From contig NZ_JAAKEN010000009.1 of assembly GCF_011039175.1 (NCBI RefSeq), positions 1 to 64,000 of the forward strand: a stretch of 64,000 bases of DNA, written 5' to 3'. Made by a program: the position numbers and the translations under genes. The notes under the pieces were generated by a model, which was not told the origin of the DNA, ran no database searches, and saw only the letters and a list, made by a program, of their open reading frames with translations. Each line of letters starts with the position of its first letter. The stretch's first letter is position 1. Origin of the DNA: Slackia sp. ZJ119 (GTDB lineage Bacteria > Actinomycetota > Coriobacteriia > Coriobacteriales > Eggerthellaceae). This document shows, in pieces, positions 24,369 to 32,902 of this stretch.

Positions 24369-25781
24369 CTATCCGATCGCCCCTTCCATTTCAAGCTTGA
24401 TCAGGTTGTTCATTTCAACGGCGTATTCCAGCGGCAGTTCTTTGGACACCGGCTCGGCAAACCCGTTCACGATCATCGCCTTGGCCTCTTCTTCGGAAAT
24501 GCCGCGGCTCATCAGGTAAAACACCGTGTCGTCGGCAATGCGGCCTATGGTGGCCTCGTGTCCGATGCTCACGGTGTTGCAGCGGATGTCCATGGCCGGG
24601 ATGGTGTCGGAGCGGCTTTTGTCGTCCAGCATGAGCGACTGGCACGACACGCTCGCCTTCGCGCGTTCGGCGCGTTCGGTCGCCACGACCGACGAGCGGA
24701 AGGTGGAGACGCCGCCGTCTTTCGAGATCGACTTCGTCTCGACGGCCGCGCTCGTGTCGGGGGCTGCCAGCACCACTTTGCAGCCGGTGTCGAGGTTTTG
24801 CCCCGCGCCGGCGAACGTGATGCCGGTGAACGAGCAGGCGGCGCGGTCGCCCTTCAGGATGGACATGGGGTAGAGGTATCCCACGTGGCTGCCGAACGAC
24901 CCGCTGATCCACTCCACGTCGCCGTCGGCGTCCACGAGGGCCCGCTTGGTGTTGAGGTTGTACATGTTCTTCGACCAGTTCTCGATGGTCGAGTAGCGCA
25001 GGTGTGCGCCCTTGCCCACGAACAGCTCCACCGCGCCGGCGTGCAGGTTGGCCACGTTGTACTTCGGGGCCGAGCAGCCTTCGATGAAGTGCAGGTCGGC
25101 GCCGTCTTCCACGATGATGAGCGTGTGCTCGAACTGTCCGGCGCCCTTTGCGTTCAGGCGGAAGTAGCTTTGCAGCGGGTAGTCCAGCCGCGTTTCTGCC
25201 GGCACGTACACGAACGACCCGCCGGACCACACCGCGCCGTGCAGCGCGGCGAACTTGTGGTCGTGCGGCGGGATGAGCGTCATGAACTTTTCGCGGATGA
25301 TCGGCTCCCACTGCGGGTCGCCCAGCGCCTCTTCGATGCCCGAATACACGATGCCCATTTTGGCGGCGGCGTCCTGCATGGAGTGATACACCAGCTCAGA
25401 GTCGTATTGCGCCCCGACGCCGGCCAAATACGCGCGTTCGGCCTCCGGGATGCCCAGGCGGTCGAACGTGTTCTTCACGTCGTCGGGCAGGCTGTTCCAG
25501 TCGCTTTGCTGGTCGGTGGCCGGCTTCACGTACGCAACGATGTCGTCCAGGTCAAGCCCCGCAAGCGACGGGCCCCAGTCGGGCGCGGGCATGCGGGAGA
25601 ACAGGTCGAGCGACTTCAGGCGGAAGTCGAGCATCCATTCGGGCTCGTTCTTGCGGCGCGAAATCTCGGTGACTATTTCAGGAGTAAGTCCTGCTTCGAA
25701 ACGTGCGGTCGGATCCTCGGCGTTCGCGACGTCGTACAGGCTGCGGTCGACATCGTCCACATGGGTTCTTTGCTGTGCCAC
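24369..25781 (-). CDS. sufB: Fe-S assembly scaffold component SufB
   Basis: 470 residues. The conserved SufB landmarks are present (EPEWMLDFRLKSLDLF, GWSKN-type NWSKNMYNLNTKRALV, GSFGSHVGYLYPMSILKGD, and the end MSRGISEEEAKAMIVNGFAE). It is the main scaffold of the SufBCD complex. Start GTG 25781 is favoured: AAGGAGG lies 5 bases before it, whereas the upstream GTG 25799 has no ribosome site and overlaps the sufC stop. Confidence 0.93.
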   Translation of the reverse strand: MAQQRTHVDDVDRSLYDVANAEDPTARFEAGLTPEIVTEISRRKNEPEWMLDFRLKSLDLFSRMPAPDWGPSLAGLDLDDIVAYVKPATDQQSDWNSLPDDVKNTFDRLGIPEAERAYLAGVGAQYDSELVYHSMQDAAAKMGIVYSGIEEALGDPQWEPIIREKFMTLIPPHDHKFAALHGAVWSGGSFVYVPAETRLDYPLQSYFRLNAKGAGQFEHTLIIVEDGADLHFIEGCSAPKYNVANLHAGAVELFVGKGAHLRYSTIENWSKNMYNLNTKRALVDADGDVEWISGSFGSHVGYLYPMSILKGDRAACSFTGITFAGAGQNLDTGCKVVLAAPDTSAAVETKSISKDGGVSTFRSSVVATERAERAKASVSCQSLMLDDKSRSDTIPAMDIRCNTVSIGHEATIGRIADDTVFYLMSRGISEEEAKAMIVNGFAEPVSKELPLEYAVEMNNLIKLEMEGAIG

Positions 25782-25792
25782 GGCCGCCTCCT

Positions 25793-26557
25793 TTAGCACG
25801 CGACCGGCAGCGCGGCGAACTGCTCGTAGCCGTGCGCGTCGATGTCGTCGATGAGGGCGGCGTCGCCATGCGCCACGATCGAGCCGCGGGACAGCACGTG
25901 CGCCGCGTCTATGTCCACGTGCTCCAGGATGCGCGTGTTGTGCGTGATGATGACGAGCGTGGCGCCGGGCTGGCGGCGGTAGGCCTCAATGCCGCGCGAC
26001 ACCACGCCGAGCGCGTCGACGTCCAGGCCCGAGTCGGTTTCGTCCAGAATGGCCAGCGACGGCTGCAACAGCAGCAGCTGCAGCATCTCGAGCTTCTTCT
26101 TCTCGCCGCCGGAAAAGCCCACGCCCAGCTCGCGGTCGAGGAAGGCCGGGTTCATGTCGAGGGTTTCGGCCAGCTTTTGCACGTGGCGGCGGAACTGCTT
26201 GCCCTTCATGTCGCCGGTGCCCGCACGCCCTTCGCAGATGGCCCGCAGGTAGCTCGACACGGGGACGCCGGGGATTTCGACCGGCGCCTGAAAGCCCAAG
26301 AACAGCCCGGCGCGGGAGCGCTTGTCGGGGGAGAGCCCGGTTATGTCTTTGCCGTCGAAGACGATGTTTCCGCTGGTCACTTCATAGGCGGGGTCGCCCA
26401 TTACCACGTGGCCGAGCGTTGATTTCCCCGCGCCGTTGGGGCCCATCAGCACGTGGGCCTCGCCGGCGTTGACCGTCAGGTCGACGTGGCGCAGGATCGG
26501 CGCGTCTTCGGCGGATGCGGAAAGATCGGTCACGATCAGCTTGGGTTCACAGGTCAT
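25793..26557 (-). CDS. sufC: Fe-S assembly ATPase SufC
   Basis: 254 residues with Walker A GPNGAGKST, the SufC-specific signature GFSGGEKKKLEMLQ, Walker B LAILDETDSGLD and a histidine switch (VIITHNTR). It drives the conformational cycle of SufBCD. ATG 26557 is preceded by GAAAGG. First gene of the operon; the promoter is at 26669-26697. Confidence 0.94.
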   Translation of the reverse strand: MTCEPKLIVTDLSASAEDAPILRHVDLTVNAGEAHVLMGPNGAGKSTLGHVVMGDPAYEVTSGNIVFDGKDITGLSPDKRSRAGLFLGFQAPVEIPGVPVSSYLRAICEGRAGTGDMKGKQFRRHVQKLAETLDMNPAFLDRELGVGFSGGEKKKLEMLQLLLLQPSLAILDETDSGLDVDALGVVSRGIEAYRRQPGATLVIITHNTRILEHVDIDAAHVLSRGSIVAHGDAALIDDIDAHGYEQFAALPVAC

Positions 26558-26650
26558 GGGAGCTGCCTTTCGTTGGGGGGCGGGGCGGCCGCGTCCGTTT
26601 CGTTTTTGTGTCTGTCGCAACAGTGTCGTGCGCTGCCGTCCGCTAAATCA

Positions 26651-26663
26651 TACAAAGTTTGTA
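26651..26663. promoter_or_regulatory. candidate Rrf2/IscR operator over the suf transcription start
   Basis: A perfect palindrome TACAAA-G-TTTGTA begins 6 bases downstream of the suf -10 and would cover the start of transcription. A repressor bound here would block initiation. The divergent Rrf2-type regulator (26798-27241) is the natural candidate. Confidence 0.5.
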
Positions 26664-26668
26664 GGAAT

Positions 26669-26697
26669 AAGATACGGCCCCCGTTTCCGGGTGTCAA
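26669..26697 (-). promoter_or_regulatory. promoter of the sufCBDSU operon
   Basis: On the minus strand a consensus TTGACA (26697-26692) is followed by a 17-base spacer and TATCTT (26674-26669). The leader to the sufC ATG is about 105 bases. Confidence 0.65.
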
Positions 26698-26797
26698 GTG
26701 TTAATCATAGAAAACTGCTAGAATTTTGCGAGGGCAATAGGTATAGTGGGAAGAAGCCATTCGCCGCTTGTTGCCGAGTTGTGAAAGGAACGAACCC

Positions 26798-27241
26798 ATG
26801 CTCATTTCCACGAAGGGCCGCTATGCTTTGCGCCTGATGGTGTGCGTCGCCTCGCAGGAAGCAGAGTACAAGACGTCGCTGCGCGAGGTGTCGGAAGCGG
26901 AGGGCATCTCGCTGAAGTACCTGGAGCAGCTGGCGCGGCCGCTCGTGCAATCGGGCCTGCTCAAAAGCGTGCGAGGGAAGGGCGGCGGCTATATGCTGGC
27001 CCGCGATCCCGCCGCTGTGACGGCCGGCGACGTGCTTCGCGCCGTGGAAGGCACCACCGCGCCCGTGGCTTGCGCCGCGCTCGAGGGCGAAGACGCGTGC
27101 CCGCGGTCGCACAAGTGCACCACCGTCGCGTTTTGGGCGGGGCTCGACCGCATCATCGACGAGTACGTGAACGGCGTGACGCTGCTTGACCTGGCGAAAC
27201 CGTCCGGTCCGGGCGCGGCGCTGCCGGCGTCGGTGGCCTAG
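26798..27241 (+). CDS. Rrf2-family regulator, IscR/SufR-like
   Basis: 147 residues starting MLISTKGRYALRLMVCVASQ. The N-terminal winged helix contains the Rrf2 hallmark LLKSVRGKGGGYMLARDP. Three cysteines (CAALEGEDACPRSHKC) match the cluster-binding region of Fe-S-sensing Rrf2 proteins such as IscR. It is divergent from sufC. It likely senses Fe-S status and represses suf through the palindrome at 26651-26663. GAAAGGAACG precedes ATG 26798. It is co-transcribed with tcdA. Confidence 0.85.
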   Translation: MLISTKGRYALRLMVCVASQEAEYKTSLREVSEAEGISLKYLEQLARPLVQSGLLKSVRGKGGGYMLARDPAAVTAGDVLRAVEGTTAPVACAALEGEDACPRSHKCTTVAFWAGLDRIIDEYVNGVTLLDLAKPSGPGAALPASVA

Positions 27242-27242
27242 C

Positions 27243-28064
27243 ATGGCCGAGCTCGACGCGATGGGGCGGCGCTGCGGCGGCGCCGAGGGACGCCGCTTTT
27301 CGGGCACGCCGAAAGAGAAGCTCGAGGTTTTGTGGGGCACGCAGGCGGTCGAGCGGCTGGATCGGTCGCGCGTGGTGGTGATGGGCCTGGGCGGCGTGGG
27401 GTCGAACTGCGTCGAGGCGCTCGCGCGGGGCGGCGTCGGGTCGTTCGTGCTCGTGGACCACGACGTGGTGTCGCCGACGAACATCAACCGTCAGGCCATC
27501 GCGTTTTGCAGCACCGTCGGGCGCAAGAAGTGCGAGGTCGCCAAGGCGCTCGTCGCCGACATCAACCCGCAGGCGCACGTGGTTGCCCTCGACCGGTTTC
27601 TGTGGGCCGACGACGCCGAAGCCTTCCTGGACGAGTTCTGCCTCGACGCCGACTACGTGGTGGACGCCATCGACTCCGTTTCCGCAAAGCTCGCCCTGGC
27701 GGCCGCGGCCGAGAAGCGCGGCCTGCGCTACATCAGCTCGATGGGCGGCGCCAACAAGCTGCATCCCGAATGCTTCCGCATCGCCGACGTGTACGAAACC
27801 GTGAACGACCCGCTGTCGCGCATCATGCGCAAGGAGGGACGAAAACGGGGCATCAAGGCGCTCAAGGTGCTGTATTCCTGCGAACAGCCCGTGAAAACCC
27901 AGGTCACGGCCGGCTCGACGCGCCGCGAGCGGTCCGACTTGGGCACGGCGTCGTTCATCCCGCCCATCATGGGCCAGATGATCGCCGGCGAAGTGCTGCG
28001 CGAGCTGGCGTGCGGCGAAACGGCGGGCGACAAGCTGGCGGGCGATGAAACCCTATCTATTTAG
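27243..28064 (+). CDS. tcdA: tRNA threonylcarbamoyladenosine dehydratase TcdA
   Basis: 273 residues of the ThiF/MoeB/E1 superfamily. The nucleotide-binding loop is GLGGVGSNCVEALARGGVG. The Rossmann DHDVVSPTNINRQ block, the K-K-C-E-V-AKALV helix and the VVDAIDSVSAKLAL segment are conserved. The GTASFIPPIMG ending matches TcdA (CsdL/YgdL). It converts t6A37 of tRNA into its cyclic form using ATP. ATG 27243 lies one base after the stop of the Rrf2 gene, so the pair is coupled. In E. coli this activity is linked to a cysteine-desulfurase system, which makes the suf neighbourhood reasonable. Confidence 0.88.
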   Translation: MAELDAMGRRCGGAEGRRFSGTPKEKLEVLWGTQAVERLDRSRVVVMGLGGVGSNCVEALARGGVGSFVLVDHDVVSPTNINRQAIAFCSTVGRKKCEVAKALVADINPQAHVVALDRFLWADDAEAFLDEFCLDADYVVDAIDSVSAKLALAAAAEKRGLRYISSMGGANKLHPECFRIADVYETVNDPLSRIMRKEGRKRGIKALKVLYSCEQPVKTQVTAGSTRRERSDLGTASFIPPIMGQMIAGEVLRELACGETAGDKLAGDETLSI

Positions 28065-28094
28065 TATGTGATAGAATCTCTGGGATTTCGCACA

Positions 28095-28160
28095 AGGGAA
28101 ACGCTGATCAAAGCCGCCCTGCGAACGCAGGGCCGGCGGAATGGATCAGTGCTTCCCCAG
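28095..28160. mobile_element. short CTAG-type inverted-repeat element
   Basis: The sequence AGGGAAACGCTGATCAAAGC at the left is answered by an inverted GGCGGAATGGATCAGTGCTTCCCC at the right (28135-28158, shown here in overlapping parts: GGCGGAATGGATC, CAGTGCTTCCCC). The centre is a CCCTGCGAACGCAGGG hairpin. The flanks here have lost CTAG. It lies between tcdA and the TatD-like gene and may act as a terminator or carry part of the downstream leader. Confidence 0.6.
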
Positions 28161-28176
28161 GGAAAGGACTTCTCCC

Positions 28177-28974
28177 ATGCAACAGCCTGCTTCCGCCCTT
28201 GACCGCTTCGACATGCACTGCCATTTGGACTTTGCCCCCGATCCGCGCGTTCTCGCCGATGAGCTGGCCCTTCGCGGCATCGGCTGCTTCTCCATGACGA
28301 TGGACCCCGCCGCCTACGAACGCGCCTGCGCAGCCCTTGACGGGTGCGCGAACGTGCGCGTGGGTCTGGGCGTCCATCCCTGGGAGGTGCCGGCCGACGA
28401 CGAGGGGCGCCTGCGCGACCTCTTCGACGCCTTCGCCCCGCTCGCTGCGAAAACCCGCTTCATCGGCGAGGTCGGCCTCGACTTCTCGCCCCGCTGCTTC
28501 GGGGCCGAGGACGCGCAGACGCGGCTCTTCCGCGAAATAGCCGGCGTCTGCGCCCGCGAAGGCGGGAAGGTCGTCTCCATCCATGCGGTGCAGTCGGCCT
28601 CGGCCGTGCTCGACATCTTGGAGGAAACGCGCTGCTGCAGCCGCAACACGTGCGTCTTCCACTGGTTCTCAGGCACGTCAGACGAGCTAAAACGCGCATC
28701 TGACCTGGGATGTTGCTTCTCGTTTGGCCCGCGGAGCCTCGGCAGCCGCCGGGGTCGGGCCTACGCCGGGTCGCTGCCGCTTGGCCAGCTGCTGCTCGAG
28801 ACCGACGCGCCGGACGCGCCGCAGCCGACGCTCGAGCCTGTGCCCGTCACGGCCGAGTTTGTTGCTGGGCCGTTAAGCTTTGCGCTTACCGAACTGTGCG
28901 CCAGCCGCTCGGAGTATTCTGATACCGTTACTGCAACTGTGAGAAACACCAGCGCAAGACTGCTTTCGCTGTGA
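28177..28974 (+). CDS. TatD-family metal-dependent hydrolase
   Basis: 265 residues. The amidohydrolase metal ligands are in place: HCHLDF near the start, E in GEVGLDFSP, H in VSIHAV, H in FHWFSG and D in LLLETDAPDAP. TatD proteins are Mg-dependent 3'-5' exonucleases or related hydrolases acting in the cytoplasm. ATG 28177 follows AAAGGAC; an upstream ATG at 28141 lies inside the miniature element and is not favoured. The C-terminal ~30 residues are less conserved. Confidence 0.8.
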   Translation: MQQPASALDRFDMHCHLDFAPDPRVLADELALRGIGCFSMTMDPAAYERACAALDGCANVRVGLGVHPWEVPADDEGRLRDLFDAFAPLAAKTRFIGEVGLDFSPRCFGAEDAQTRLFREIAGVCAREGGKVVSIHAVQSASAVLDILEETRCCSRNTCVFHWFSGTSDELKRASDLGCCFSFGPRSLGSRRGRAYAGSLPLGQLLLETDAPDAPQPTLEPVPVTAEFVAGPLSFALTELCASRSEYSDTVTATVRNTSARLLSL

Positions 28975-29012
28975 CGTGCCGCTTGCGCTGCGGCAAGACA
29001 AGGAGCTTTATC

Positions 29013-29618
29013 ATGATCATCACCTGCCTCGATTTGGAAGGCGTGCTCGTTCCGGAAATCTGGGTGGCCTTCGCCGAAGAGGCCGGCATTCCCGAGCTGA
29101 CCCGCACGACCCGCGACGAGCCCGATTACGACAAGCTGATGACGTTTCGCCTGAACGTGCTGCGCGAACACGGCCTGGGCCTGGCGCAGATCCAGGAGAC
29201 CATCGCGCGGATCGACCCGTTTCCGGGCGCCCGCGAGTTCCTAGACGGGCTGCGCGAGATGGGACAGGTCATCATCATCAGCGACACGTTCATCCAGTTC
29301 GCCAAGCCGCTCATGCGCAAGCTCGGCTGGCCGACCATCTTCTGCAACGAGCTCGTCGTGGGCGACGACGGCATGATCGATGGCTTCCGTATGCGCTGCG
29401 ACCAGACGAAGCTGACGACCGTGCAGGCGCTGCATTCGTGCGGCTTCCAGACCGTTGCCGCAGGTGACAGCTACAACGACCTGGGCATGATCGAGGCGAG
29501 CGCCGCAGGCTTCCTCTTCCGCTCCACCGACGAGATCAAGCGCGAGCACCCCGACGTGCAGGCCTTCGAGAATTACGATGATCTTATGGCGGCCATCTCG
29601 GCCGTGCTGCAAGATTAG
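29013..29618 (+). CDS. thrH: ThrH-type phosphoserine phosphatase/homoserine phosphotransferase
   Basis: 201 residues of the HAD superfamily. The family normally has DxDxT/V; here the motif DLEGVLVPE is the ThrH signature. Motif II is IIISDTFIQF, and the later GDSYNDLGMIEASAAGFLF completes motifs III-IV. ThrH dephosphorylates phosphoserine and can move phosphate to homoserine. AAGGAGC precedes ATG 29013. It stands between tatD and a regulator gene and ends in a terminator hairpin. Confidence 0.87.
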   Translation: MIITCLDLEGVLVPEIWVAFAEEAGIPELTRTTRDEPDYDKLMTFRLNVLREHGLGLAQIQETIARIDPFPGAREFLDGLREMGQVIIISDTFIQFAKPLMRKLGWPTIFCNELVVGDDGMIDGFRMRCDQTKLTTVQALHSCGFQTVAAGDSYNDLGMIEASAAGFLFRSTDEIKREHPDVQAFENYDDLMAAISAVLQD

Positions 29619-29681
29619 TGGACTTATCGTAAACTATTTTCACCACACATACGGCGGCACTGTGTGCCGCATTTCCAGTAG

Positions 29682-29728
29682 GCGCCGCCTCAAGCGAATC
29701 CCCTTCCCTCCTTCGCTCGAGGCGGCGC
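29682..29728 (+). terminator. terminator-like hairpin after thrH
   Basis: The stem GCGCCGCCTC/GAGGCGGCGC, extended by AGCGA/TCGCT, is followed by GTGTATTGTCTTTT. A smaller perfect hairpin, GCGGCAC-TGT-GTGCCGC, lies just upstream. Confidence 0.55.
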
Positions 29729-29776
29729 GTGTATTGTCTTTTGAACCTTCGAGGCAACTCCTGAAGGGAGCTATCC

Positions 29777-30808
29777 ATGAGTGGAAACCCCCAGAAGCTG
29801 AAACTGCTCTATCTGATGAAGCTGTTCGGCGAAGAAACCGACGAGGTTCACGGCGTGACGATGAACCGCATTCTCGAATATTTGTCCGAGCGCGGCATCA
29901 GCGCTGAGCGAAAGTCCGTATATCGGGACATCCACACGCTGCGCGAGTTCGGTTTCGACGTGCGCGTGTTCCATCGCCTGCCCGACGAGTACGCGCTCGC
30001 CAACCGCCTGTTCACGCTGAGCGAGATCATGCTGATGATCGACGCGGTGCAAGGCTCGCAGTTCTTGACGAAGAAAACGAGCGACCACTTGGCAAAGACG
30101 CTCAAGACGTTCGCGTCGAAGCACGACCGCAAGGGGCTCGACAAGGCGGTGCACGTGCATCGGCGCGTGAAGTCGCAAAACGACTCGGCGCTGTCGAACG
30201 TCGACGTGATCCAGCAGGCGTTGACGCAGAAGCGAAAGGTGCGGTTCCGGTATTTCTCCTACGACGGCAACAAGCAGAAGGTGCTGCGCCGCGATGGCCG
30301 CTGGTACGAAGAAACGCCTGTTCAGATAGTGTTTTCTGAAGGGCGTTACTATTTGGTGGCCTACAACGAGAAGCACGGCTCGTTCGTGCATTACCGCGTG
30401 GACCGCATGATCGACGTGGAGGCGTCGGAAGCGCCGCGCGTGCGCAACGAGGCCGTGGCGTCCTACAACGTCCGCGAATTGGAGGACCGGGCGTTCGGGA
30501 TGTACGCGGGCGAGGCGGTGCCGGTGACGTTTTCGGTGGACGAATCGCTGATGGACGTGGTGGTCGACCGCTTCGGCAAGGACGTGGTCACCGCGAAGCT
30601 GCCCGACGGCCGGGCGAGCGTGCATGCGACGGTGCTGCGCAGCCCGGTGTTCTACGGATGGCTGGCCCAGCTGGGCGACAAGGTGACGATCGAGATCCCG
30701 CAGTGGCTGGCCGAGGACTACCAGCAGCACCTGCGCGACATACTCGCGGTGTACGAGCAGAAGCCCGCCGACCGCCCGTCGCTTCCGGGGGTCGAGCTGT
30801 CGGAGTAG
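29777..30808 (+). CDS. WYL-domain transcriptional regulator
   Basis: 343 residues. An N-terminal winged helix-turn-helix (LKLLYLMKLFGEETDEVHGV, SVYRDIHTLREFGFDVRV) is followed by a WYL domain (VRFRYFSYDGNKQKVLRRDG; the usual WYL triad reads YYL in GRYYLVAYNEK) and a WCX-like C-terminal region (VTFSVDESLMDVVVDRFGKD). WYL regulators bind ligands or nucleic acids and control diverse loci. GAAGGGAG precedes the ATG. The genomic neighbourhood does not reveal its target. Confidence 0.85.
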   Translation: MSGNPQKLKLLYLMKLFGEETDEVHGVTMNRILEYLSERGISAERKSVYRDIHTLREFGFDVRVFHRLPDEYALANRLFTLSEIMLMIDAVQGSQFLTKKTSDHLAKTLKTFASKHDRKGLDKAVHVHRRVKSQNDSALSNVDVIQQALTQKRKVRFRYFSYDGNKQKVLRRDGRWYEETPVQIVFSEGRYYLVAYNEKHGSFVHYRVDRMIDVEASEAPRVRNEAVASYNVRELEDRAFGMYAGEAVPVTFSVDESLMDVVVDRFGKDVVTAKLPDGRASVHATVLRSPVFYGWLAQLGDKVTIEIPQWLAEDYQQHLRDILAVYEQKPADRPSLPGVELSE

Positions 30809-30814
30809 GGGGCA

Positions 30815-31500
30815 GGGCTGCCGGGGAAGCAGGGTTGCCGGCGGGTCGCGCTTCCCGGGGGCAGTATTTGAGGGATGGCGGGACCTCGGTGGGCAGCGTT
30901 CCCGGGGTGGCAGAGCTCCGGCAGGCAGCACCCCTGGCGAAGTCGGATTTGTTGGAAGGCGGCATCCCGAGGTAGCAGAGTTCTGCCAGGGCTGTGCTTC
31001 GGTAGGTAATGATACTAATTAAGTGGCATTAACAGCAGGCAGCGCCTCGGCGGGTCGCGCTCCCGGGGGGGGGTATTCGAGGGATGGCAGGACCTCGGTA
31101 GGAAGCACGTCTGACGAGGCAGTATTTGAGGGAGGCAGTGTCCCGGCGGGCGGAATCCCTGGCGAAGTTGGATTTGTTGGAAGGCGGCATCCCGGCAGAC
31201 AGCACTCCTGGTGAGGCAGGGTTTCGGCAGGGTGACATTGCCGAGGAGGCAAGGCTCTTGTAGGCAGCGCCCCTGGCGAGGCGGTGTTTGAGGGATGGCA
31301 GGACATCGGTGGGCAGCGTTCCCGGGGCGGCAGAGCTCCATTAAGGCTGTACTTCGGTAGGTAATGCTACTAATTAAGTGGCATTTGGCGAGGGTGGCAT
31401 TCCTGGCGGGGCAGTGTTCCGGCGGCAGTGCTGCCGATGCTCGCAGTGCTGCCGACAGGGCAGGGGCGCGGCGCGGGCCGGCCCCGCCCCAGGAGGCCGG
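30815..31500. repeat. degenerate 16-17-bp minisatellite region
   Basis: About 690 bases made of many diverged units around CCYGGYGRGGCAGYRTT, e.g. CCTGGCGAGGCGGTGTT, CCTGGCGGGGCAGTGTT and CCTGGTGAGGCAGGGTT. On top of this, larger blocks are duplicated: GGATTTGTTGGAAGGCGGCA occurs at about 30945 and 31170, and TTCGGTAGGTAATG with CTAATTAAGTGGCATT occurs at about 31000 and 31350. The unit length is not a multiple of three across blocks and no domain was recognised, so it is treated as non-coding. Confidence 0.65.
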
Positions 31501-31502
31501 CT

Positions 31503-31663
31503 TAGGGAAACACTGATCAATTCCGCCAGCCCTGAATCCGCATGACGGCGCCCGGCAGCCTCAGGCCTCGTTTGCGCACGTCAGTGCGTGCGCTCGGCCT
31601 TCGACCGTCGGGCATCCGTCCTGCGAATCCAGGACAAGACGGCTTTAATCAGTGTTTCCCTAG
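31503..31663. mobile_element. long CTAG-type inverted-repeat element (about 160 bp)
   Basis: The left end TAGGGAAACACTGATCAATT and the inverted right end TTTAATCAGTGTTTCCCTAG enclose an internal region with GACGGCGCCCGGC and CAGGACAAGACGGC. The same interior occurs in the copy at 60126-60285. Its right terminal CTAG supplies the stop codon of the minus-strand gene at 31660-32340. It is non-coding. Confidence 0.7.
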
Positions 31664-32340
31664 GCGCTGCGGAGGTGCAGCGACCAGGGCAAACACGGCG
31701 TGGCCCGCACCGACGAGCGCACGGGCGGATTCGTCCGGCGCCGCGCCTGCGCATAGCCGCACCCCTGGGCTCCAAGTGCCAGCCTTCCGCCGTCTTCGAA
31801 TCTCGCTTCGATGACGGTGAGCAGCCCCGCCTCGCTGGTTCCGAACGCGAACGACGATACGCGCCGCCCGACGGCATACGAGCACGGGCCGAAGCTTTTC
31901 CAGGTGAGGCGCGACCCCGCGGTGCCGGCGGCGCCGAAGGGCAGGGCGTCGTCGAGGTGCTTGAACGAAGCCGCCACGTGCATGTCGTCCATGGGACAGA
32001 CCACGATGTCGCCCTTCGTCATGCGCAGCAAAAATGGCGCCTTCTCGACCCAGCGGACGCGGTCCTCGTCCCACAGCGTCAGCACGTCTTCGATGTTTTG
32101 GCTGGCCCGGTGGATGGTCGCTTCCATGACACGCAACGTCAGGCTGCGAGCGTCGTGCTTCCAGCGTTTTTCCAGCGTGCCGAGGATTTCTGCTCCCAAA
32201 GCAGACGGCGTCGGGGCGTTGTCGGCGTGCGCACGAGCCTTCGACGGCGCGGCGGCGGGTGTGGCGGTCGCGCAGGCTTTTGCAACGGGAGCGGCGGTTG
32301 CGCGGGTCTGCAAAACGGCGGTTGCGGCGGTCGTGGTCAT
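31660..32340 (-). CDS. hypothetical protein truncated or ended by a mobile element
   Basis: 226 residues that I do not recognise. The first ~45 residues are rich in alanine and threonine (TAATAVLQTRATAAPVAKAC). The middle is more globular (ILGTLEKRWKHDARSLTLRV, VLTLWDEDRVRWVEKAPFLL, MTKGDIVVCPMDDMHVAASF). There are no membrane helices and no signal peptide. AGGAGG lies before the ATG. The stop codon TAG belongs to the terminal CTAG of the miniature element at 31503-31663, so the native C-terminus may have been longer. Confidence 0.6.
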   Translation of the reverse strand: MTTTAATAVLQTRATAAPVAKACATATPAAAPSKARAHADNAPTPSALGAEILGTLEKRWKHDARSLTLRVMEATIHRASQNIEDVLTLWDEDRVRWVEKAPFLLRMTKGDIVVCPMDDMHVAASFKHLDDALPFGAAGTAGSRLTWKSFGPCSYAVGRRVSSFAFGTSEAGLLTVIEARFEDGGRLALGAQGCGYAQARRRTNPPVRSSVRATPCLPWSLHLRSA

Positions 32341-32603
32341 GGCTTCCTCCTAGCGTGCGGTGTTTCATCGGCGTTTGCGATTGCGCCATAATAGCCGACG
32401 TCCCTGCGATAAGCTGTACCAAAAATGTCCCAGTTAGCAAGAAATAGCAAAAGGTGTCAGCGGATCGGCCGTGCCTGGCTTGGCTGGGCGGCAACTGGTG
32501 GCCACATTCGCACGGATCGCGGACAGTTCGGCGGCTTCAGGCGGCTTTGGGCCCTTTTGCCTGTGCGGTGTGTCGCGGAATCAGCCGTGAGTCGACTTCG
32601 TAA

Positions 32604-32847
32604 TATGAAGAAAATGTGTACTGGAGATTTCCTGTAAGGAAATCGGATGGCTGCGCATCATTTTGGGCGAAAAACAGCCTTTTTAGGCCTCTACGGCTCG
32701 GTTTTCGCCCTTCTGAAAGCTAAAAAAGGCGTCATTTTGATGTATATATGCAGAATTGCAAGTATTTTCTTGCGTCAAAGTTGCCAAAATGATGCGCAAG
32801 GGGCAAAAATGGGCCTCTAAAGTCTCAACTACACAAATTATTCACAT
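32604..32847. mobile_element. 244-bp inverted-repeat element, family 2 (copy 2)
   Basis: The left end (TATGAAGAAAATGTGTACTG, 32604 onward) is matched, inverted, by the right end (32823-32847). A second inner pair GCGCATCATTTTGG/CCAAAATGATGCGC is perfect. The end sequence and size correspond to the element at 3285-3526. It is AT-richer than its surroundings and encodes nothing recognisable. Confidence 0.65.
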
Positions 32848-32902
32848 GAAAGTGGCGGCTGGCGAGAAAGCGATGCGCTTCAAGGCCTTGTCGCTGGGCA
32901 AA

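Noticed and set aside
23040-25796. A 918-codon plus-strand frame over sufD and sufB
   Set aside because: It is a shadow of two highly conserved suf genes on the minus strand.
31015-31341. Minus-strand cysteine- and proline-rich frame in the minisatellite
   Set aside because: Its sequence follows from the short repeat units and it lacks a ribosome site and a stable repeat period in codons.
30815-31500. The repeat region considered as a CRISPR array
   Set aside because: There are no identical repeats of 25-40 bases with unique spacers of equal size, and no cas genes nearby; the units are short and diverged.
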